A program made the translations under genes and the position numbers. This document shows, piece after piece, positions 45,961 to 56,262 of a DNA stretch of 64,000 bases. Origin of the DNA: Phytophthora quininea (Eukaryota; Oomycota; Peronosporomycetes; Peronosporales; Peronosporaceae). How positions within the stretch are numbered: the stretch's first letter is position 1; each line of letters starts with the position of its first letter. The notes under the pieces are model-generated. The model was given only the letters and a program-made list of their open reading frames with translations. It ran no database searches and was not told the DNA's origin. The DNA is taken from NCBI GenBank assembly GCA_011947345.1, contig JAAVTG010000697.1:496001-560000 (forward strand). Direction: 5' to 3'.

Positions 45961-47098
45961 ATGCGCGCGTCCTCGCCACTGCTCCCGACGGACGTCTCCC
46001 CGCGTCCTCCTCCTCCTTCGCAGACTCCCAGCCCAGCAACAGCGTCCACTTGGACGCATTCCCGACTGCCCTGAACGGCGCGCTCGACAGACCGCTGCAA
46101 CGCAGCGCCAGCACCGAGTGGCGCGAGTGGGAAGAGACGCTCGACAGCTTTAGCGCCGCCGGGGCGCTTGACGCCGCGCTCGAGATGGACCTCAACGGCC
46201 TGGACCAGTTCCTCATGGCCACGGCCGACGACTTCCTCGAGCCGTTTGCAGACGTCCATGCGCCGCCCATCTTCGCAGCCGACGCAACCTTTCTGCACCA
46301 CCACCAGCAACAAGCCCCGAGTGGATTGCATGCCGCCGGAGTGGACGCTCAGCTGGAGACGCTGATGGCGTTCAAGACGCCGCCGCAGCTGCTGCAGAGC
46401 TCGACCCAACGCCACCGCAAGAGGAAGATAGCCGAGACGCACCGACCCAGAGCAGAAGCAGACAAAGTAACGGAGGACAGTCCGCACGCAGGGAAGAAAG
46501 CCAAGACGATGCAGACGCAGCAGAGCAAGCAGACAAAGCCAGAGGTGGAGGTCTGCAGTGAACAAGCGGACAAGCTATTCCGACGGAGGTTTGGCATTCT
46601 ACACGGCATCCTGGAGGCCTGGAACACGGGCGGCATCGAGGACCTGGAGGAGATCGCCGACAGCGTGTACGAAGACGACGTGACGCTCATTAGTCCAGAC
46701 TACGCGAACGGGCTGTACGGCGTCAAGGCCGTGATGTCCCACTGGAACACATTGCTGGACGCGTTCCCGGATGGCATCATGGAGGAGTACGTCATCCAGC
46801 GCGACCAAGGCAGCAGCGACAAAATGACCGCGTCATGGGTCTTCAGCGGCACGCAGATCTACCCCATCCACGGCGTTCAACCGCGCCACAAGAAGGTCTG
46901 CATCAGTGGCAAGTCTTTCTTCTGGTTCAAGGGGAAAAGATCCGGCATGTGGTGGTGTCATGGAATTACCGAGAGACTCTGATGAAGCTCATGGGCGTCC
47001 AGCCAGACCAGGCTGGAGGCGTGCTCAGCAGTCCTGCATTCCCCGGAGCTTCAACTCCGTTGACGTCAACCGTACAAGCAGGAGGTGCACGGCCTTAA
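45961..47098 (+). CDS. NTF2/SnoaL-like protein with basic nuclear-type region
   Basis: From ATG 45961 the N-terminal half is low-complexity and acidic/hydrophobic (LNGLDQFLMATADDFLEPFAD), with a basic cluster (QRHRKRK, GKKAKT) that could be a nuclear localisation signal. The second half looks like an NTF2/SnoaL alpha+beta barrel: RRFGILHGILEAWNTGGI, ADSVYEDDVTLISPDY, GVKAVMSHWNTLLDAFPDG, ASWVFSGTQIYPIHG and VVVSWNYRETLMKLMG. No catalytic activity can be assigned; a regulatory protein is possible. Frame breaks at C4 (45998-46001) and G4 (46931-46934) each need one base. The repair at 46931 gives GEKIRHVVVSWNY in place of a premature end at 46982. Confidence 0.65.
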
Positions 47099-47187
47099 CC
47101 GAGCCAGAGTGTGCATGAAATCGTCGAAGATGCCCCCAACACTAAGAATTTATTATCTATTGCAAAAGGGAAATTGCCTATGTCGTA

Positions 47188-48743
47188 TCAACTCGACCGC
47201 TGCTGCAAATGATAAATTCGTCCTGGAATTGGTTCACCGCTCTCTTTGCGAACGCTAATGTCTTGCTGGACGACAATTGCGAAACCACAGCGTTTGGCGA
47301 GCGACGCAATATACTCGTGCGAGTGCTGGAAGCGACCCGATGGAGCTAGACGGAAGCCCAATGGGCTTCCTTCCGTGTCCTTGCTATCCGATAGAGGCAT
47401 CAGCTCCACCGAGAAAGCGAACCAGCCCGTGACAGCGCGAAGCTTTTGTGCGCTTACACTGAAAACTTCCTCAAGTGCCCCAACGTAAATCCAGACATCG
47501 GCGGAAATGATCAAGTCCAGCGATTCATCGTCACGTGACTTTAAGAACGGCACGATTTCCGCCGCTAGATGAGGACGACAGCGCAACAAGTTAAACCTCC
47601 AACATTTTCGAAGCACATCGTCGCTTAGTATCGGAACGTACTCTGGAGTTCGTCATAGCTGCCAGCAGCTCGCGTCTTCTCGATCATCAATGGGGAGATG
47701 TCGACCTGCAGCAGCACTAGTTAGTTAGGACTAGTAACAATTCATCAGATACTCATCCTTACCCCAGCGATATGCTTTACATGAGGGCGCAGAAGACGTC
47801 CGCACAGACCCGTGCCACAGCCAACATCCACCACAGACCACATCGGCTCTTCGGTTGAGTCCTTTCCAACAAACCCAGGTGGTGCCAGATTTTGCAGCGC
47901 GTCCACTAGCTGCCACGGAACGCGGTACTCTAAATGCGCCACAAGTTTCTCTTCAAAGCTTTCTGCAAGTTCGTCAAAAACCTCGGCTACATATTCAGGA
48001 GCAGCTGTCTGGGTAGTAGTCGCGCCTTCGATAGTAGCGAGAGAATGCTTGGCTCGCACGTGACTCCCGCTTTGAGCAAGAATGGAGTAGTAACCTGCCC
48101 TGACAAGATCAGGTTCCTCCAGGTAATACACAGATCTGTTCCGATCGGCGAGCAACGACACACAAGATAATTAAAAGCCACAGCGGCCCGAGAAACTCAA
48201 ACAATTATCGTACCGAAGAACTGTCTGGGCGACAGAATCACTGTCGTCTAGAGCGACAACGCGCAGCATGCACGACACCGCGAAATATGTTTCGCCTTAC
48301 AGTGAACAAAGAGCATATTAGTACGAGTTCTGACTCTACCGTAGCAAAATTGAATCCGCGAACCAATCGTCTGAAGAATGACAGCGAGGTTAAAACTGGA
48401 CTTCGTGCACGTCGGGCAGCGGAGCAAGACGCTTACGAAGTTTGTTGTAGCAGGGATGAATTCCCCACTTCAAACTTCTTTGCTGCGGCCTCACGCATTT
48501 GTACCATTGCTGGATCATCAACTTCTGTTAATGTCGGCATTTCCGTCTCATCGACGACTCGCCACAGCGGCTGGAGTGCCTCCCACGCAGTTCCAAGAAC
48601 GCGCTGGTCGCTCAAAAGTTCACCCAGGACTCTCCCTATCCATGCAAAATACAAAATACTCGTAAAGAACAATTTCGCCTACGGCTTTTGTGACTTACAC
48701 GGCGAGTACGAAGAGTTAGAGGCATCCTTCTCGGCAGACCCAT
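47188..48743 (-). CDS. SAM-dependent methyltransferase, COG4976-like
   Basis: This is a class I methyltransferase. The core shows FDELAESFEEKLVAHLEYRVPWQLVDAL, the lead-in typical of COG4976 TPR-methyltransferases. SAM motif I follows in VVDVGCGTGLCGRLLRP, then, across an intron near 47703-47761, VDISPLMIEKTR. DLIISADVWIYVGALEEVF and FRLAPSGRFQHSHEYI come last. The N-terminal part is split into several small exons (about 48743-48150) encoding helical, possibly TPR-like sequence; the exon borders there are tentative. A frame break near 47650 needs one base. The substrate is unknown. Confidence 0.7.
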
Positions 48744-48790
48744 CTTGCAAATAATGCAGCTCGCTCTGCTCGTAAAACACTTTTTGTCAG

Positions 48791-49249
48791 TCAAACAACT
48801 TTATAGAATACGGCAACCCGCTGTGGCAATACCTCTAAGGCTTCGAGCGATCCTTTGCTTTGCGCCTGGCCTTGGGCGTCCAGCAGCACGACGGCGGGTA
48901 GATCTGTTACTTGGAAGTGCCTGCACAACTCTCGAAACGTTCTGGACACATGGCAACCTCAGCATTCTTCTAGCACTTCTAGCACCCTGTCTCGGTCCAC
49001 CTACGATGGCTCGAGACGCTGCTCGTGCGCTTCCGTCGATCTCTGCTCTCCGTCATTATTGACGCGTCGAACTTGCAGCAGCCCCACGAGCTCGTGCTTG
49101 GGGTTGAGACTGTTGACGCCACGCAGCACGGTCCGCACTCGCGGCAGAAGCAGCTCGTCCAGCGGCTGCACCCAATCGCTAGTGAAGTAGGCCAGCGTGT
49201 AGAGCGCAGCAGCGTCCTCGTCATCGCCGCCGCTCAGGAAGCTCGCCAT
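48791..49249 (-). CDS. Thioredoxin-fold protein lacking a CxxC
   Basis: From ATG 49249 the first part (LYTLAYFTSDWVQPLDELLLP) resembles the strand and active-site loop of thioredoxin/nucleoredoxin proteins, but the CxxC is replaced by SDWVQP. The second part, in another frame after about 48950, has FRELCRHFQVTDLPAVVLLDAQGQ, with the cis-proline loop (LPAVVLLD) typical of the fold, ending VAVFYKVV. Either an intron or a frame break lies at about 48950-49010. A non-redox role would follow if the missing cysteines are real. Confidence 0.45.
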
Positions 49250-49438
49250 GATGCGTGTCAAGTTTGGGTCGAAAATGGGTACAATACCGAATCGCACTTT
49301 ACGCGTGTGCCTACGGTACGCCTACCATCTGAGCGGCTGGCGCGTCTCGATCTCCAGTCAACCAGGAGCTGCCAAGACGAGCGGCGAGAAGCGCGTCGTG
49401 TCCGTCCCCTTTCTGCGTCTAGCTCGTCCCCGTCCGCC

Positions 49439-50478
49439 ATGGGGAGTTCTACCAGTAAACCCACAGCCAGCAGGCGCTCACGGTACCCCGTGCTGGCCAC
49501 CAGCGTCGCCCCCGTACGTCCAAATTGGCGTCTCCAACCGAGATCATTCTCTCTGACCTTCGTGACTGGCATTTTGCCGCGCAGGAGGGAGACATGCCTG
49601 TGTTCATGCAGCAGGTAGAGGAGATTGAGAAGGAGCGCGCCAAACTGCCCAACCCAGGACTCTACGAGAACGCGCCCAACGAGCTCAAGACGCCCGTCAG
49701 CCCCGACGCCTTTGACGGCTTCCGCTTCGACTTCACGCGCATCCTGGGCGCGCGCTGCTCCACGTCGCACTCGTTCCTGCTCGGCACGCCCATGATCCCT
49801 GGCGGACTATACCAGTTCGGCGCCAACGTCGTCACAGGAGACCCCATGGACCCGTCCACGTTTCTCATGAGCAAGATCACACCCGACGGCTACCTAGACG
49901 CCCGATGGAACCAGAAGCTCTCGGACAACTGGAAGATGCGCGTCAAGTCTCAGCTCAAGAACGAGGAGCACGGGTCGCAGGCGCTCGCGGACTTTGACTA
50001 CATCGGAGAGGACTTTACCTGGAACATGAAGCTCTCGAACGGCCCACTTCTCGGGGTGAGCTACCTGCAGAGTGTCACGCAGAACCTAGCTCTCGGCGGC
50101 GAGGCCTACTACCACGGCGAGCACCGCAAGGTCATCTCGGCTTACAGCGGCAAGTGGACGGACGCCAACTGGGTCGGGATGGCCACGTACGGCGCCATGG
50201 GCACGTTTCAGCTGGCGTACCTGCGCAAGGTGGGCCACCGGATCCGGTACGGCTCGGAGCTGGTGTACAACCATGCCTCGGGCGAAGCGCAGTCCACCAT
50301 GGGCGTCGAGATGGACCTGGGACAGACCAGATTCGTGTCCAGCGTCGACTCGAGCTTCCGTGTAGCCACTAGCATCGAGGCGCGTGTGTTGCCAAACTTC
50401 TTGCTCACGCTGTCGGCCGAGGGCTTCCCGCTCAAGGATGACTTCAAGTTCGGCTACGGCGCGCAGCTTTCATTCTAG
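49439..50478 (+). CDS. TOM40: Mitochondrial import channel Tom40
   Basis: Tom40 is the beta-barrel pore of the outer mitochondrial membrane translocase. After a Ser/Arg-rich start (MGSSTSKPTASRRSRYP) the protein has the Tom40 lead-in YENAPNELKTPVSPDAFDGF. Alternating strands of the porin-3 fold follow (YQFGANVVTGD, GYLDARWNQKLSDNWKM, SVTQNLALGGEAYYHG, MGVEMDLGQTRFVSSVDSS). The C-terminus is KFGYGAQLSF, a good beta-signal for SAM-complex insertion. One frame break at C5 49509-49513 separates the N-terminal 25 residues from the rest and is fixed by one C. The start lies 189 bp from the divergent thioredoxin-fold gene. Confidence 0.85.
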
Positions 50479-50778
50479 AGGGAGATTCGCAGCGCAACCT
50501 GAGTCAAGCGAGAGTAATCTACTACTGCCTACCAGCCAACTGAATAGCAGAGCCGGCAGGGAGACGGAGGAAGGGGGCAATTCAGGAAAGCTGCACGGAT
50601 AGACGCGCTGACCCAGTCCGGTTCAGCTCAGCCCGCTTCGCTGAGGCGACGCTCTCCTGTCGATCCCGCTGTTAGTTTGCGGTTTAGAGAGCACTGGGAG
50701 TTTGGTTCTGCAGCATTTTTCCAATTGACTGTTTCGTTTGACTCTTTACTGGTGGGCTTCCCATGTAGTACGGACGCT
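50479..50778. other. Convergent 3' gap
   Basis: This is about 300 bp between the ends of Tom40 (+) and the Whirly-like gene (-). Nothing was recognised. Confidence 0.4.
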
Positions 50779-51782
50779 TTAGAAGGGCCAGTCACCAGCA
50801 GGCTTGTTGTTGCCACCACGGTATCCGCCGTTGCTAAATGAGTTCGACTTGCCGCCGCCCTGAGAGAAGCCACCATTTCCACCCTCAATGTTCCTATCAA
50901 ATCACAACAATGGGATCAGCACAACGCGATAATGCCTTCAGCGCTGCAGCCCAAGCCTTACAGAGGTCCTTCAAGCACCGAGTGGAATCCAAGCAGGCGT
51001 GGAAGCGAGTACGTCAGCAGTTCCTACAGTACCAAAGTCTGTTAGCGACAACAACCAACACGCCAGAAAATGTCACCACCACTCACCTTGAACACACGGG
51101 CCTCTCCAATGTTCAGCGTTGCAACAGACTCATCTTCGTGGGTGACCTTGATCACCACCGAGGGGTTCCCGTCTGGACCAGCCACGCGCTCAATGTGGAG
51201 CGACTTCGTGTTCTTGTCCTCGTCGGGCGAGTTCATGTTGGGCGAGTGTCGGAGTTCCAGCACCGGAAGACGTGCGTCCAGCAGCTCCAGTACGAGTCCC
51301 ACCTCCGATGGGCTCAGCGAGAAAAACTAGAGCATACAATTAGTCATGATGCCGCTCTAGAGACTTCATTCTTTTCCTTATCAATTTCTCACCGTCTTGT
51401 TGTTGTAGTTGTAGCCGCTGTTGGTCGCCTTGGCCCAGGACAGCATAATAGCACCCTGACACAATTGAGTTAGCGATCTTCCTGTTTCAATACACAGATA
51501 CTACTGCGCCACTGTGCTCACCACTCGCTTGGTCTTCAAGTAGCTGCCTCCATCCGTGTACTGCGGTGTCGTGGGGGCCACCTGGAAGGCCGAGTCGCTG
51601 CCGTAGATGGAAAAGTTAGGGAACACGCGCTCCGACGCTGCAGAAAGAGGAAAACGACCACGTTAGAGACATCCTATTGCAGCCAGGGTCTATTAGATGC
51701 TTGGCATGCACGCACAATAGCGCATGGAGCCTCGGGCGATCCCGCGGGTCGCCGTCTTCCGGAGCGTCTGCAGCAGCGCCAT
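50779..51782 (-). CDS. Whirly-like ssDNA/RNA-binding protein
   Basis: Six exons splice cleanly (introns 51638-51715, 51456-51521, 51327-51392, 51024-51086, 50894-50961). The N-terminus MALLQTLRKTATRGIARGS is an amphipathic Arg/Thr-rich mitochondrial-type presequence. The core has VFPNFSIYGSDSAFQVAPTT, GAIMLSWAKATNSGYNY, FFSLSPSEVGLVLELLD, VIKVTHEDESVATLNIG and a terminal helix SLPRLLGFHSVLEG. This is the order of strands and helices in plant Whirly proteins and trypanosome MRP1/2. The last exon adds a Gly/Asn/Ser-rich tail ending DWPF, like the acidic-aromatic tails of single-strand binding proteins. No frame breaks. The role, mitochondrial DNA or RNA maintenance, is inferred. Its start codon is 12 bp from that of NEDD1. 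Confidence 0.72.
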
Positions 51783-51794
51783 GTTCAAAGACTG

Positions 51795-53889
51795 ATGGCG
51801 AGCAATCCACTTTACAAACAGTTATCTTATTTCTCAGGTGTAGCCATTTGCCTCGAAAAGACGTGCTTAGCCAAGGTTGCTTTGGAAAGGAACATGATGT
51901 TGAGCTGTGCTGCAGGGCCGGTCGTGAAGACTTTCGAAGTCACATCGGACGGCATCACCCACCAGCGCACGCTCAGCTCGCTTAACGCCGACGTGACGTG
52001 CGTGCGGTACAACCACAACGGCCGGATCCTGGCGAGCAGCAGCGTGGAGGGAGGGATCTGTCTGGACGTGGCCTCCTCTGGAGAGCTGCTGTCGAGATTC
52101 TTCTACCCGGGGACACGCCTGCAAACCGAGTAGGCTCATGTATGTAGGCTGTTTGGTTGAGGGCGATCCTCCTGACGATTGGTTGTAGCGGGTGACAGCA
52201 GTGCAGTTTAGTAGCGGATCCAGGTTCCTTGCGTCGGCTGGAAACGATGGCTGCGTCCGAGTGAGTCGTCGTTTTCCGTCTCAGTTTGTTGGAGAAAGCG
52301 GGCACTATGATTTTACTATTGTGTTGTGAACAGCTATGGGACCTCAAGACACAAGAGATCATGCAGACGTACAACATCAGTGCGAGTCCAGTCACGTGCG
52401 TCGCCTTCAGCGGCTACAAGGACGAGTTTATCGTCGGTGGGAGCGCCAGGTACGTAGCTTTCGATTCAATTTCATCAGCTGCCTAGGCCCAACGCCATTC
52501 ACGTGACGTTATGATTCGCAGCGGGGCCATCTTGTTATGTGATGTTCAAACTGCAGAAACCGCGGGCTTTCTGACGGTCGATCCGTGCCATGGGGTGCGT
52601 CCATCGATTGCTGAGCTAGTTTTTTCTCTCGGTGCATCTCTTACGTCGGCGATATGACTTTTACGCAGGTTCACAAAGTGATGTCGATCCAGGCATCTCC
52701 TCACCCGTATGCGCGACACGCTCTCGGCTCAACATATTCAGATGGTTCAGTCCGCGTGTGGGATCTCAGCACTGGTCAACTTACGGCCGAATTCGCGCAG
52801 CAACATGAAGCGCCTGCCACATCGCTGACACTTTCGCCAGTTAGCAAAGTTCTGCTTGCGTCGGGTGGACTTGACGGCCGCGTTATCTTCTACGACACTC
52901 TCCAGCGCAAGTACGAAGAACTATCTTGCCTGTCACTTGTAATGCGTTAACGTGACGATATGTGATCAGGGAGCTGCGTGTATTAGACTTGGAGCAACCA
53001 GTTTCTTCGCTGGCATTGTGTGCAGATGGCAAGACACTCGCTGTAGGGACGACAACAGGTGAGATCCTGATGTACGATCTGCGAGGGTCTATCACGGCGC
53101 TTTTCTCCACTCTAGTACACGAAACCTCCGCTGTACAATCATTGCAATTTGCTCCACCCACCTCAGATGTCGCTACCGCTGCTACGATTCCTGAAGGAGT
53201 CCCTGTAATATCAACCGAGCACGTAGCACCTTGCAAGAGCGAAACCCTCCAAGAGATCGCTTTGCGGAAGCTTGAAGCACTAGGCATGGACAACTCTCCA
53301 AGAAAACACCAGCACCAACAGCAAGAATTGCCAAGTTCACCGCAATCATCACCGACACGATTCGCAACACGATCACGTACGCTCATTCCATTGTATTTAA
53401 TCTCACTGGATTGTTCATATCGACTCATTCCGATGGTGTGTTTTATGAGCAGCGGAGCTGATAGAACCACCATCTCCACCAAGTCTGTCGAACGGGTTTG
53501 CAGCCTCTGCTCACCAGCTCTCAAGTGTATCAAACTCGGTTCATTCAAGTCCACAGCGCTCTGAGCTATCATCAGTGTTCGAATTGTCCGAGGAGCACTG
53601 TCATTCCGAGCCCTCTCCAGTGTCGTTCCTCTCCGCACTATCCCGACAGCTTTCCGATGAAAAAGCTGTTAGCGATGCACCCACCAGAAAAACTTCGTTC
53701 AAACGGTCGTCTATGCGCGCCGAGATCCAGCATTTGCGCGAGGAAATGGAGCTACGACGTCAAGAGGAGGTTGATCAACTCTCAAGCTTGCTTGACACGC
53801 TAATGGATCGCTTTGACACTATCATGGAGGAAAACAGACTGCTGCGGCAGGAGAATGAGCGGCTAAAGTTGCACATTCCACCCTCGTAA
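51795..53889 (+). CDS. NEDD1: NEDD1-like gamma-tubulin ring complex adaptor
   Basis: NEDD1 recruits the gamma-tubulin ring complex to centrosomes and spindles. Seven exons: 51795-52129, 52189-52260, 52334-52449, 52522-52594, 52669-52910, 52970-53376 and 53453-53889. The first six encode WD40 blades (VTCVRYNHNGRILASSS, RFLASAGNDGCVRLWDLKTQ, SDGSVRVWDLSTGQL, LASGGLDGRVIFYDT, LALCADGKTLAVGTTTGEI). A Ser/Pro-rich linker follows. The C-terminus is a coiled coil, RAEIQHLREEMELRRQEEVD to NRLLRQENERLKLH, matching the gamma-tubulin-binding helix. At the second exon one extra G (G3 at 52190-52192) is needed to keep phase. It converges on WDR76 with a 9-bp gap. Confidence 0.82.
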
Positions 53890-53898
53890 TAACACTTT

Positions 53899-55619
53899 TC
53901 AATTACTCTTTATTCCCCATCGATACTCAGCGAACTGCAGTGTGTCGCCCATAGCAACCACAACACGCTCATGAAAAGGATCCGCAGCAATGTAGTGAAT
54001 CTTGCCGTCAGCTTCTCCCCGGCTAACAGAAGTGCCATCACAGGCCTTGTAGAGAGATTTCATAATCACTGGCTGCAACAACTTCTCGCCCGTTGTTCAC
54101 GAATACGGGGTGGAAGATAGAGCTTCTAGCTCCCCCACAGTAGGTCTGACAAATGTGCATACTGGCGTTGAGGGCTTTCGCAAGTCGAACATGTAAAAAT
54201 TCGCATCGAAGCCTGCCGACATTAGCAAGTGATCATCTGTGGGGTGGAACCGAACGCTGTTTATCACTCGAGAGTGCCAGTCAAATACCTCGACTGCTGC
54301 GACTCTCGCGCCAGGAACGCGCAGATCAAACACTCGAAGCACCCTGTCGTTGCCGCCGGATGCAAACCGTTGGGGATAACCCGCTGCGAAAGCTACACTC
54401 TTGACAACACCCTTGTGATCTTCAAAGCGCCGGAGTACTTCGATTTTGTCCGTGTTGTCGCGAAATTGGGAAAGCGCGACACTGCCATCCTTGGAGCAAG
54501 TCACGACGCTGTCCCCGCATACATCCATACCGAAAATTCCTTTGGTATGTTGAATTGGGCTCGACACGAGCTCCTGTGGGGTTCGTAACACGGAAGAGCT
54601 CCGATTTAGGTCCCATAACTTGAGTACGCCATCGTTAGCGGCCGTAAGCAACAAGTTCTTCTTTCCGCGGATACTCCTCGCGAGATTAACGTTGGATACC
54701 CAACCAGTGTGAGCCTTGAACGACATCAGTGGGCCATGAACCGAGGTATCATCATATCCTTGTTCTTGATCGGTTTGGGAATACGACGCGGTCATCGGGT
54801 AAACAGACACACGTCCTCCGTGGCCTCCGGTTGCAATCAGCCCATGTTCTTGGAATGGGCTGAAGGACACGCTGTACACGCTTTTCAGCGTTGGATCCGT
54901 CACGTACGCTTGGTCGTCAAAAGTGAAGCCTCTCAGCACCCCAGTCAGTGCAGAAGTCGCTTCGACCGCAACGTCGTTCGCTGAGCTATCGCTGTTAATC
55001 GTGTAGTGGAACACGTCCGAGTCATCGAAAGAGATCTCTTCTTCCTCTTCGCCAGAGGCCTCAACTTCACCAGTAGTACTAAACTTCGTAGCCATCTCCT
55101 GAGCAGCCTTGCCGAGTACTCTCCTCGATCGCCGCACGGGCGCCACACTCAACTTTGGCTTCTTGACTCTCGACTTCTTCGTTTGTTTGAGTCCACGATT
55201 TTGCAACTGCTGATTCAGCTCCAACTGCGTGCTACCCATGCCTAGCTCCTGCAGGAATTTGGCATTCGCCTCCATTCTTGCCAGTCGCTGTCGCTCGTAC
55301 TCTGACAGCCCGTCGAATGGCTCGGACTTTTGTTGCGGTGGCAAGTGTGGTGGTTCTGCGTCTTCTGTAACTGGAGCTGCCTCATCAGACTTCGGGGCCC
55401 TTTCCTTCTCTTCCTCCTTGTGCCGATGCTTTTTGTCGACTTGGAATTACCGGAGTTGGGCTGCTTGGGTTTTGTTGATTTTCTAGCGTTGATCCCGGGA
55501 TCGCGAGCCGATCGCGGTCGTTTTAGAGACGAGGAGGGGCACTCGGCGTCGTTGGTGCTACCGTCGTTACGCGGTTTGGCAGCGCCAACAGGCTTGAAGA
55601 AGTCCAAGATGGTTGGCAT
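53899..55619 (-). CDS. WDR76: WDR76/CMR1-like DNA-damage WD40 protein
   Basis: WDR76/Cmr1 proteins bind DNA and chromatin-stress factors. The ATG at 55619 opens with MPTILDFFKP, a PCNA-interacting (PIP-box-like) I-x-x-F-F motif. A basic linker is followed by LSEYERQRLARMEANAKFLQELG, the WDR76 N-terminal motif. A seven-bladed propeller then follows (ATGGHGGRVSVY, HTGWVSNVNLARS, AANDGVLKLWDLNRSS, CSKDGSVALSQF, DHKGVVKSVAFA, GGNDRVLRVFDLR, SAGFDANFYMFDLRKPS), ending AEYRWGIKSN. Frame breaks near 55437 and at G5 (54132-54136, minus strand) are fixed by one base each. The second repair gives SSIFHPVFVNNGREVVAAS. Confidence 0.82.
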
Positions 55620-55860
55620 TTTCGACAACGAAATTTGGCGCCAAAAAGCGGTACCAGCTGGGAAAATGGTACAAAGCGACTTGCAGCGCACCAGTATGAA
55701 TTCGTTGCTGTTAGTGGCACTTACAGTTATGGCTAGCTCTGTTCTCGGCGCGTCGATGTCGTCCTGCTGCTGCTGCCTCTGCAGCGACTCGGATCTTCCT
55801 CCTCCTCTCTCGATTGCGTCGCTTCGTGGACTCTGCAAGGACTAATTCTTGCTGCCTTAC

Positions 55861-56186
55861 CTGAGTGCGACGTCGCTGTCGCTCAGCCGCCGCTGCCAAG
55901 ATAGGCAATGTCTTCATTCGACTGGATCGACGGAGCGTCTGGCGAGCTTCTGCCGATTTGTTGGGCTTCGCACTCGTCTTCTCTGCTGCTTCTTTGCGGC
56001 GCGGACGACCTGCAACTCCTGCTTGAGCTGCAGCTGCGAGTGGGCGATGCCCAACTGCTGCAGGAACTTGACGTTCTGCGCCATTTTGGCTCGACGCTTG
56101 CGTTCGTACTCCGATAGTTGCGAATCCCCGGAGGTTGCAGCCGCAGCCTTCCGTGGCGGACTCCTCCTTCGAGTGGTGACGGCCAT
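55861..56186 (-). CDS. Partial WDR76-like N-terminal sequence
   Basis: From ATG 56186 a short basic start is followed by LSEYERKRRAKMAQNVKFLQQLG. This is the same motif found in the neighbouring WDR76 gene, including the following SQLxLxQ. After a probable one-base break near 55990 the sequence continues as a basic stretch to a donor site GTAAGG at 55860. No propeller exons follow before the next gene. It is either a small stand-alone gene with an unfound 3' part or a partial tandem duplicate of WDR76. Confidence 0.45.
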
Positions 56187-56262
56187 GGCAATTTGAAAAA
56201 TGCCGACAAGTTCAGTTTGCAGTGCAATATTCCCAACCGGAAAATCATTTTGATCAGCAGAA

